Positions 1 through 5,862 of a DNA stretch of 5,862 nucleotides are shown here, piece by piece. Every line of letters begins with the position of its first letter. Position 1 is the first letter of the stretch. This stretch comes from an uncultured Bacteroidota bacterium. Lineage in GTDB: Bacteria; Bacteroidota; Bacteroidia; Chitinophagales; Chitinophagaceae. The stretch covers positions 1-5,862 of the forward strand of contig CAMLEX010000343.1 of the NCBI GenBank assembly GCA_946479055.1. Reading direction: 5' to 3'. A program made the position numbers and the translations under genes. Under the pieces are notes generated by a model. It made no database searches. It worked only from the letters and a program-made list of their open reading frames with translations, and had not been told where the DNA came from.

Positions 1-228
1 GGCAAGCTCTATGAGATGACAAAGAATGATACACTGAAGCGATTTCAAACCATGCTACTCCCCGTATTTGCTTATGTTATTACCCTGGAAGAGAAGCCGA
101 TCCGGGGCAAGGTTTCACATAAAGACCTGGTTAAAATCCTGCGCAAAGGCACCAAAGAAGATTTCAAAAAAGGAATGCTGGCACACCTGCAACCGCATTT
201 CGACCGGCTGAAAAAAAAGAACGCCTGA
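1..228 (+). CDS. GntR/FadR-family transcriptional regulator, C-terminal end of FCD domain (5' truncated by window)
   Basis: The reading frame is open from base 1, so this is the last 75 residues of a longer gene; the ATG at 16 is most likely an internal methionine. The visible part is helical and resembles the end of an FCD effector-binding domain. A helix around residues 8-28 (LKRFQTMLLPVFAYV) is followed by a loop and then the pattern SHKDLVKILRKGTKEDFKKG...AHL. This matches the family's 'EHRxILxAlxxGDxexAxxxmxxHL' ending. His40 (118-120) and His62 (184-186) sit at the two conserved histidine positions; in FCD proteins such histidines commonly help form the metal/ligand site. The DNA-binding winged helix lies upstream of the window. 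Known FadR-subfamily members are usually repressors released by a pathway metabolite. By context this one probably controls the SusC-SusD-sialidase genes that follow on the same strand, like NanR-type regulators of sialic-acid loci. The family call is fairly firm, the ligand is inferred. Confidence 0.72.
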   Translation, partial: GKLYEMTKNDTLKRFQTMLLPVFAYVITLEEKPIRGKVSHKDLVKILRKGTKEDFKKGMLAHLQPHFDRLKKKNA

Positions 229-268
229 TCACTCCCCAAAAAAAATAATACAGTTTTCGTTGAAAAAA

Positions 269-299
269 TTTGGCGGTATAAAGTTCTTGTGTACATTTG
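269..299 (+). promoter_or_regulatory. Bacteroidota-type promoter of the susC-susD-sialidase operon
   Basis: TTTG at 269-272 and TACATTTG at 292-299 match the Bacteroidota primary sigma-factor consensus (-33 TTTG, -7 TAnnTTTG) without mismatch, separated by 19 nt. The predicted transcription start is about 304-306, which gives a leader of roughly 36 nt before the ATG at 342. The gap between the regulator's stop codon (226-228) and susC shows no hairpin plus T-run terminator, so some readthrough from upstream is possible. The match is seen directly; promoter activity is inferred. Confidence 0.75.
288..296. repeat. Imperfect second copy of the operator core overlapping the -7 element
   Basis: TGTGTACAT here resembles TGTAGTACAT at 303-312, differing by loss of one base in the centre. 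The two lie about 15 bases apart, close to one and a half helical turns. This copy overlaps the first half of TACATTTG. It could be a weaker second binding site or simply a chance product of the -7 sequence. Confidence 0.3.
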
Positions 300-300
300 A

Positions 301-313
301 TATGTAGTACATA
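301..313. promoter_or_regulatory. Candidate GntR/FadR-type operator over the transcription start
   Basis: TATGTAGTACATA is a perfect inverted repeat of two 6-base arms (TATGTA/TACATA) around a single G. Its core, GT-AGT-AC, fits the GT-N3-AC pattern typical of FadR-subfamily GntR operators. It starts two bases after the -7 element and covers the predicted transcription start, a position where a bound protein would block initiation. The adjacent upstream gene encodes a regulator of this family, which makes it the natural candidate ligand. The palindrome is seen directly; the binding protein is inferred. Confidence 0.55.
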
Positions 314-341
314 ACTACTAAAAGACTAAAACGATTGCCAC

Positions 342-3300
342 ATGAAATTTGTCTCCTCTTTATGCCTTGCTGTTCTTTTCATCATACAGCAGGTAAATGC
401 CCAGGATAAGAGAATAGTTACTGGCATAGTAACAGATTCTTCTTCCAATGACCCTATCGACAGGGTAAGCGTTATTATTAAAAACAGTAATACCGGTGTT
501 ACTACTAATGCCACCGGAAAGTATACGATAAGTATCAACGTCCCAGGCAATGCAACCCTGGTATTTAGCAGGATTGGGCATATTACAAAAGAAGTGGTAG
601 TGACAGGTGCTGGAGAAATAAATGTTTCACTGTCGGAAAGCATTGCTTCGCTTAGTGATGTAGTGGTGATTGGATATACACAACAATCTACGAAGAAGAA
701 TACAGCTTCCATTTCCAAATTAGGGCCAAACGAACTAAAAAATAATCCCAACCCCAATCCTGTGCAGGCATTACAGGGCAAGATAGCTGGTGTATCAGTA
801 CCCATTACGCAGGGGCAGCCAGGTATTGGTGCGGTCAATATTATTATCCGCGGTGGAACGAAACCGAATGTCTATGGCTCCGGCCTTGGTAACAATAATG
901 GTAGTGCGGTGGGTGCTTCTGATGGAAGTAACCCGCTGGTAGTTATTGATGGCGTCTTCCGTTCAATGAATGATGTAAATCCCGATGATATAGAATCCAT
1001 GCAGATCATGAAAGATGCTGCATCAACCGCTATTTATGGTGCCCGGGGTGCCAATGGTGTCATTGTGATAAGAACAAAAAAAGGAAAGCTAAATACCAAA
1101 ATGACCGTAGCACTTAGTCATCGTACTACATGGGAAACCCAGGCCCGCGATTACAACTATCTTTCAGCTGAAGAATATCTGCGTCTTGCCCGGATCACCG
1201 TCGCCAATACAGCCGACCCGATCGATAAGGATAACCTGCTTTACCGTGGTGGTTTCTCTGCAGGTACCCGTGTTTATACAAAGCCCGGTGATTATGGAAA
1301 AAATATTTACCTGACTGCTTTGTATGACAACATTATGCAGGTAGAAGGGGAGCAATATGTCAATAATCTGCTGTCGAATGGATGGCGTGTAATGGATGAT
1401 CCGATTAATCCGGGAACCAAATTGCTCTATGCTGATAATCATTACCAGGATATGCTTTGGAAAACGGGTGTCAGCAATAATGATAACATTACATTAAGCG
1501 GAGGTACCGACAAAGCGGATTATAATTTCTCGATGGGCTATACTAACCAGGCTGGAATATTTGTCGGCACTAAATACAAACGCTATAATGCGCTGGGAAA
1601 TTTTGGATTTCGTGCTTCAAAGAACCTGAAGCTTGACTTCATGATTAATTATCAGAATGTATTGCCCAATTATGTAGATGCTTATCAAAATGATTTGATA
1701 AGGGGCACTCGCATCACTCCATTGATCAGGATTTATAAAGATGATGGCAATCCCACTCCCGGTGAATTGTATACCGTAAGAAACCGGTTTCACTCCCTGA
1801 AGTATGATGATATGCGCACTGCAACAGAAAGGTTTGTTACCAGAGTTGGCGGCGATCTTGTCATTATAAAAGGCTTGCATTACAAACCATCTTTTTCCTA
1901 TATGCTGAATGATTATACAGAATTGTTCATGAGGAAAGCAACACCTTCTGATGAAGTTCAACCTTCCATGCAACGGTGGAAAGATGATTATACCAATTAC
2001 TCACGTCAATTAATGATAGACCAGGTACTACAATATGATTTTAATATGGCGGGCTATCATCATTTCACGGCCCTGGCTGGTATGAATTTTACAAAAAATA
2101 CCAACCATATAAAAGATATGGGATCACAACGTGCATCGAATGATTATATCTATACCATTGATGAACCAACCACTACCGTGATCAATGGTTCCGTATTCAG
2201 CAATGTTGCTGATTTTTCTACAAAATTAGGCGAAACAAGATCTGCCAGTTTCTTTGGCCAGTTCAGTTATGATTATAAGTTGAAGTATATGCTGGGTGGT
2301 ACGTTAAGAAGAGATGGGTTCTCCAATTTTGCGCCACAAAACAAATATGCGATGTTCCCTTCTCTGTCGGCAGGATGGAATATAGACAAAGAAAATTTTT
2401 GGAACAGCAACCTCATCAATGCACTTAAATTGAGAGGAAGCTGGGGTAGCGCAGGCTTAAGTGACCTTAGTATTACTGATACATACGGAAATTATACTTC
2501 TGTAACGTATGCACAATTCCCCGGTATATTAAGAGAAAGTCTATCTAATCCCGATCTTCGTTGGGAGTCAACTGAAACAACGGATATTGCCATTGATGCT
2601 TCCTTTTTTAATAGCCGCATCAACCTGACTGTGGATTTTTATGATAAGCTCACGAAGGACAGGCTGACAGCCAAACCACTTCCTTCTGAATCGCCGTTTA
2701 CTTCTATTATTTATAATAATGGAACATTGCGCAACAGGGGTATAGAAATCGAATTGGGAGCTGCTATCATCCAATCAAAATCATTCAGCTGGGATGCAAA
2801 CTTTTCTTTTGCCTTCAACAGAACAACAATAACCAAACTGCCGGGTAATGGACGGGACAAAAACAGGCAGGGTGGAGGCTTGATCTATGATCCTGCATCA
2901 AAAACAGAAGTGGAAGCAGGAGGATTAGCTGAAGGAGAAAGACCCTATGCTGTTTATGCGTACAGGGTGTTGGGTGTTTTTGCAACAGATGCAGAAGCTG
3001 CCGAATGGAATTCACGCATCAAGGATAACCTGGCCTCTCCGCAGGGAATCATAGTAGGAAAACATGGCGGCGATTTTATATTCGATGATGTGAATAGTGA
3101 CGGCGTCATTGATACAAAAGACCAGGTGTTCATGGGATATAGAAATCCTGATAAAATGGGTGGTATCCAAAATACATTCAGCTATAAAGGCTTTTCATTA
3201 CGGGTAAATGCTGATTATGCCCTGGGTCACCTGATCAGTAATGGAGCATTAGCCCGTTCATTGGGACAAGGAAGGGCATTTAATGAAGGCGCACCATCAC

Positions 3301-3686
3301 AGGCATTAGGGGCAGATGTTTGGAAAAACCAGGGTGATGAAGGAATGAAGTATGCCCGGTTTTCTTTCGCCGATTATGATTTTGGACAACGCAACTATTT
3401 ACGCAATGCACCGCTGGGAAATAATAACGGTTATAATTCCGACGTATCAGTGATGTATGAAAAAGGTGATTTCCTTGCCCTTCGTGAAATAACATTGTCG
3501 TATGATTTTCCTGCACACCTCATAAAGAAGTTTAGTTCAACAGGATTGAATGTATTTGCGAGTGTGTACAATGTCGCCTATCTCACCAACTATACAGGAT
3601 TAAATCCGGAAACATATTCGGGTTTTGATCCGGGTGGTTATCCACGTCCCCGACAATTTTCAGTAGGCGCTAATCTTCGTTTTTAA
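342..3686 (+). CDS. SusC/RagA-family TonB-linked outer-membrane transporter (NanO-like by context)
   Basis: A complete 1114-residue protein, normal length for the family. It is the outer-membrane channel that takes up oligosaccharides or released sugars together with its SusD partner, powered by TonB. Domains in order: a signal peptide (residues 1-20, likely cleaved after VNA|QDK); a carboxypeptidase-regulatory-like beta domain (about 24-100, starting RIVTGIVTD); a TonB-box-like segment (DVVVIGY, 106-112); the plug (about 115-249) with IIIRGG at 167-172, NPLVVIDGV at 197-205 and AIYGARGANGVIVI at 230-243; then the 22-strand-type barrel ending in phenylalanine (FSVGANLRF). An EF-hand-like loop with Asp916, Asn918, Asp920 and Asp924 is typical of SusC proteins. 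There is no N-terminal STN domain, so signalling through an ECF sigma/anti-sigma pair is unlikely. The start was chosen because the signal peptide begins exactly there; no Shine-Dalgarno is present, as usual in this phylum. It is followed after 34 nt by susD. Sialic acid as substrate is inferred from the neighbouring sialidase. Confidence 0.96.
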   Translation: MKFVSSLCLAVLFIIQQVNAQDKRIVTGIVTDSSSNDPIDRVSVIIKNSNTGVTTNATGKYTISINVPGNATLVFSRIGHITKEVVVTGAGEINVSLSESIASLSDVVVIGYTQQSTKKNTASISKLGPNELKNNPNPNPVQALQGKIAGVSVPITQGQPGIGAVNIIIRGGTKPNVYGSGLGNNNGSAVGASDGSNPLVVIDGVFRSMNDVNPDDIESMQIMKDAASTAIYGARGANGVIVIRTKKGKLNTKMTVALSHRTTWETQARDYNYLSAEEYLRLARITVANTADPIDKDNLLYRGGFSAGTRVYTKPGDYGKNIYLTALYDNIMQVEGEQYVNNLLSNGWRVMDDPINPGTKLLYADNHYQDMLWKTGVSNNDNITLSGGTDKADYNFSMGYTNQAGIFVGTKYKRYNALGNFGFRASKNLKLDFMINYQNVLPNYVDAYQNDLIRGTRITPLIRIYKDDGNPTPGELYTVRNRFHSLKYDDMRTATERFVTRVGGDLVIIKGLHYKPSFSYMLNDYTELFMRKATPSDEVQPSMQRWKDDYTNYSRQLMIDQVLQYDFNMAGYHHFTALAGMNFTKNTNHIKDMGSQRASNDYIYTIDEPTTTVINGSVFSNVADFSTKLGETRSASFFGQFSYDYKLKYMLGGTLRRDGFSNFAPQNKYAMFPSLSAGWNIDKENFWNSNLINALKLRGSWGSAGLSDLSITDTYGNYTSVTYAQFPGILRESLSNPDLRWESTETTDIAIDASFFNSRINLTVDFYDKLTKDRLTAKPLPSESPFTSIIYNNGTLRNRGIEIELGAAIIQSKSFSWDANFSFAFNRTTITKLPGNGRDKNRQGGGLIYDPASKTEVEAGGLAEGERPYAVYAYRVLGVFATDAEAAEWNSRIKDNLASPQGIIVGKHGGDFIFDDVNSDGVIDTKDQVFMGYRNPDKMGGIQNTFSYKGFSLRVNADYALGHLISNGALARSLGQGRAFNEGAPSQALGADVWKNQGDEGMKYARFSFADYDFGQRNYLRNAPLGNNNGYNSDVSVMYEKGDFLALREITLSYDFPAHLIKKFSSTGLNVFASVYNVAYLTNYTGLNPETYSGFDPGGYPRPRQFSVGANLRF

Positions 3687-3707
3687 TTTAATTAATAGCT
3701 GTTTTAA

Positions 3708-3722
3708 ATATACAACGTATAT
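3708..3722. repeat. Short inverted repeat overlapping the susD start codon
   Basis: ATATAC and GTATAT form a perfect 6-base inverted repeat with an AAC spacer, and the second arm includes the first two bases of the susD ATG. The 34-nt susC-susD gap otherwise contains only A/T-rich sequence, with no promoter match and no terminator. In RNA this would be a weak A/U-rich stem that could affect access to the start codon; chance is a real alternative. Confidence 0.3.
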
Positions 3723-5193
3723 GAAAAAGATTTTTTTCACAGTTTCAACCGCATTGTTGCTTGTAATGATTTTTTCAGGCTGTACAAAAATGTTGGAAGT
3801 AGACCCTCAATCAAATATTACTGAGGCGGTTTTTTACAGGAACGAAGGAGATTTTGAACCCAATCTTGCCGGTATCTATACAGTAATGCGCAGTCTTGCC
3901 AACAACGTAACTTATGGCACAGAGCGTGGCGAAGAATTGATCTCTGCATCCAATTCACGTTTTGGTGTCGCCTGGTCGCATAACTTATCTGCAGCTTCCG
4001 GCGCCATCAATTATTCAGAATGGTATCGTGCTATTGGTCATTGCAATTTATTATTGTTAAAGATCAATGACTTTCCGTTTAGCTCTAATCCTGATCTTAA
4101 GAAAAGAATATTGGGTGAAACCTATACCTTAAGGGCTTATTTCTATTTTCATTTATTGAGAGTGATCGGCGATGCGCCGCTGATGCTTGAAGCAGTAGTC
4201 GATGAAAATGTTCCCTTGCTACCGAGGTCAAAAGATACAGAAGTGATGCAGCAAATTAAGACCGACCTGGATGAAGCTATTGAACAATTTTCTTCTATTG
4301 GCCAGTTTTCCAAGACCTCTTATCCATCCAAATACCGGTTTGCATATGGATCTGCGCAGGCTTTGAAAGCGGATGCCTGCTTGTGGACTGCAAAAGTATT
4401 GGGCGGAGGCCAGGCCGATTACGAAGCAGCCATCACTGCCTTGAATGAAGTGGCTCAAACAGGATTGACGCTTAACAATGATTTTAAAAATGTAACAGGA
4501 AACAGGGCCTCCAATAATAGTGAAGTTTTATTTGCGGCCTATTACCACAGGGATGAAACACCAGGTGGCAATTATTCCAAAAATGCTTTACCCTTTTTAT
4601 CCCTGGTGCAGGGGGCTACTAATATTGACCAGATACCTTATGCGGTATCGTCTGGTAATGGCCAGGGTGCCTACCAGATCAGTCCGCTTTCCAAATCATT
4701 GTTTTCAAATGCGGCAGATAAAAGAATTCCTTATACATGGGTAGTAGAAATGCAGCCGACGGGAGCTAAAATTTCATGGATCAAAAAATATCCCGGCAAC
4801 AAATACAGTGATGATAGAATACCGGATAATGATATTATCATTTACAGGTTGGCCGATATACTCTTGATGAGAGCCGAAGCTTATGCAGGTACAAATGATT
4901 TGGCCAATGCAAAAAATGATCTGGATGCCGTGAGAGAAAGAGCAGGTACAGGAGTCTATACCGGACCAATGGATAAACTTAGCATAGAAAGAGAGATACT
5001 GAATGAAAGAGGCCGTGAGTTGTATTTTGAAAATAAACGATGGTTTGATCTCGTTCGTTTTCATATAGCTGGCATTATTGATGTATATGATTACGTTCCC
5101 AATTTAAAAGGCAAAACAACACCATTATTCTGGCCATTAAACACCACGGTGTTTGCCAATAACTCAAACATTATTCAAACAGAAGGATACTAA
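3721..5193 (+). CDS. SusD/RagB-family nutrient-binding outer-membrane lipoprotein (NanU-like by context)
   Basis: A complete 490-residue protein of usual family length. It is a surface lipoprotein that binds the glycan or sugar and forms the lid of the SusC channel. The signal peptide is of the lipoprotein type, with lipobox FSGC and lipidated Cys21 (MKKIFF...FSGCTK), followed by the family-typical L-x-V-x-P (LEVDP, 25-29). The helical TPR-like core is recognisable: EWYRAIGHCNLLL from 100, LGETYTLRAYFYFHLLR at 131-147 followed by GDAPL, and SAQALKADACLW at 211-222. The C-terminal SusD/RagB domain contains RLADILLMRAEAY (376-388) and ILNERGRELYFENKRWFDLVR (426-446), then FWPL...NN near the end. 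It lies 34 nt after susC and 14 nt before the sialidase gene, so the three are probably co-transcribed. The family is certain. Binding of sialic acid or sialylated glycan is inferred by analogy with NanU of Tannerella and Bacteroides. Confidence 0.96.
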   Translation: MKKIFFTVSTALLLVMIFSGCTKMLEVDPQSNITEAVFYRNEGDFEPNLAGIYTVMRSLANNVTYGTERGEELISASNSRFGVAWSHNLSAASGAINYSEWYRAIGHCNLLLLKINDFPFSSNPDLKKRILGETYTLRAYFYFHLLRVIGDAPLMLEAVVDENVPLLPRSKDTEVMQQIKTDLDEAIEQFSSIGQFSKTSYPSKYRFAYGSAQALKADACLWTAKVLGGGQADYEAAITALNEVAQTGLTLNNDFKNVTGNRASNNSEVLFAAYYHRDETPGGNYSKNALPFLSLVQGATNIDQIPYAVSSGNGQGAYQISPLSKSLFSNAADKRIPYTWVVEMQPTGAKISWIKKYPGNKYSDDRIPDNDIIIYRLADILLMRAEAYAGTNDLANAKNDLDAVRERAGTGVYTGPMDKLSIEREILNERGRELYFENKRWFDLVRFHIAGIIDVYDYVPNLKGKTTPLFWPLNTTVFANNSNIIQTEGY

Positions 5194-5207
5194 GATAATT
5201 TTCAACT

Positions 5208-5862
5208 ATGAGAACAAATTCAAAAATAAGTTTCGCTATTTGTCTTTTCGTTTTTTTGATCAACGACGTTTCATGTGATGATAAAAACAATGAACGCATT
5301 TTTCCAAGAGTAGAACCAGCTTCCTCCGTTCTATCTTATGTTTTTCAAAAAGGGACTGAAGGGTATAGTTGTTTTAGAATCCCGGCATTGATAAAAACAA
5401 AGGCCGGTACGTTACTGGCATTTGCTGAAGGCAGAAAAAATAATTGCACCGATGAAGGAGATATTGATTTGGTGGTAAAACGTTCAACAGATGACGGCAA
5501 GACATGGAGCAAACTCAGTGTTCTCTGGAATGATGGTGTCAACACCTGTGGAAACCCCGCTCCTGTGGTAGATCAGAACACAGGGAAAATTCATTTAGTG
5601 ATGACATGGAATGATGGCGATGATCATATTGGAGAGATCAATGCAGGCACCAGTAAGAATACAAGAAGAGTTTATGTTACATCTTCTGCTGATGACGGAG
5701 TAAAATGGGAAACACCAAAAGAAATTACTTCTTCAGTAAAGTTAGCAAACTGGGGTTGGTATGCAACAGGGCCTTGTCATGGCATACAAAAAAGTAAAGG
5801 TGCTTATAAGGATCGTTTGGTTATACCCTGCGATTATATAGAAGTTGGCCCCGGACGAAGAG
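5208..5862 (+). CDS. Exo-alpha-sialidase (neuraminidase, GH33 type), N-terminal part; 3' end beyond window
   Basis: An open frame of 218 codons runs off the window end. It encodes a BNR/Asp-box beta-propeller sialidase that hydrolyses terminal alpha-linked sialic acids. Visible motifs: FRIPAL with Arg57, the first arginine of the carboxylate-binding triad; FAEGR (72-76) followed by TDEGDIDLV, where Asp82 is the likely acid/base residue; Asp box 1 STDDGKTW (93-100); CGNPAPVVD from Cys114; Asp box 2 SADDGVKW (160-167); then the NWGWYATGP...HGIQ segment and IPCDYIE. The other two triad arginines and the Tyr/Glu nucleophile pair would lie downstream, so activity cannot be judged here. The start at 5208 gives a hydrophobic signal peptide (FAICLFVFLI) ending at Cys23 with VSC|DDK. 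The lipobox is weak (Asp at -3), but the acidic residues after Cys resemble a surface-export signal. It starts 14 nt after the susD stop, without a terminator or clear promoter, so it is the third gene of the operon. Bacterial relatives are often called NanH. Confidence 0.93.
   Translation, partial: MRTNSKISFAICLFVFLINDVSCDDKNNERIFPRVEPASSVLSYVFQKGTEGYSCFRIPALIKTKAGTLLAFAEGRKNNCTDEGDIDLVVKRSTDDGKTWSKLSVLWNDGVNTCGNPAPVVDQNTGKIHLVMTWNDGDDHIGEINAGTSKNTRRVYVTSSADDGVKWETPKEITSSVKLANWGWYATGPCHGIQKSKGAYKDRLVIPCDYIEVGPGRR

Noticed and set aside
16..228. A free-standing 70-residue small protein
   Set aside because: The frame stays open to base 1 and the sequence matches the end of an FCD domain, so it is the tail of a longer gene.
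229..260. Intrinsic terminator after the regulator gene
   Set aside because: There are A-runs but no G/C-rich hairpin followed by T-residues on the + strand.
326..838. 170-codon open frame on the - strand opposite the start of susC
   Set aside because: It lies entirely antisense to a clear SusC signal peptide, regulatory-like domain and plug, and its translation shows no recognisable domain.
4520..4744. Small + strand open frame inside susD
   Set aside because: It overlaps a well-supported SusD region in another frame and has no family features.
4774..5064. 96-codon - strand open frame opposite the SusD C-terminal domain
   Set aside because: It is antisense to the conserved RLADILLMRAEAY and RGRELYFENKRW motifs and is a composition shadow.
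5194..5207. Separate promoter for the sialidase gene (TAATTTTC near 5196)
   Set aside because: It misses the final G of the -7 consensus, would put the start codon almost at the transcription start, and no correctly spaced TTTG was identified; co-transcription with susD is simpler.
1..5862. CRISPR array, tRNA/rRNA, insertion sequence or phage genes
   Set aside because: No regularly spaced repeats, transposase motifs, terminal inverted repeats or RNA gene signatures were seen; the window is almost fully occupied by four coding regions.

Overview
The window reads as part of a Bacteroidota sialic-acid (sialoglycan) utilization locus, with all genes on the + strand. The organism is probably a member of the Chitinophagaceae or a relative. 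The reasons are a SusC/SusD outer-membrane pair, lipoprotein signal peptides, start codons without Shine-Dalgarno sequences in A/T-rich leaders, and a promoter of the Bacteroidota type (TTTG, 19-nt spacer, TAnnTTTG). The family-level placement is inference from protein style only.

Layout: (1) positions 1-228 hold the 3' end of a GntR/FadR-type regulator, represented only by the end of its FCD ligand-binding domain. (2) A 113-nt gap at 229-341 holds a well-formed Bacteroidota promoter, and a near-perfect palindrome at the predicted transcription start has the GT-N3-AC core expected of a FadR-subfamily operator. (3) 342-3686 is a complete SusC/RagA-type TonB-dependent transporter. (4) 3721-5193 is a complete SusD/RagB-type surface lipoprotein. 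(5) 5208 to the window end is the N-terminal part of a GH33-type exo-alpha-sialidase with a lipoprotein-like signal peptide; its 3' end lies outside the window.

How they fit: the sialidase would release sialic acid from host-type or environmental glycoconjugates at the cell surface. The SusD lipoprotein and SusC channel would capture it and import it through the outer membrane, as the NanU/NanO pair does in Tannerella and Bacteroides. The GntR regulator next door would sense a pathway metabolite and control the promoter ahead of susC. The spacings of 34 nt (susC-susD) and 14 nt (susD-sialidase), with no terminator between, point to one transcript. The substrate rests mainly on the sialidase motifs. 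The regulator-operator link is inference.

I did not find an unprecedented system. The most testable new element is the operator architecture at 288-318.
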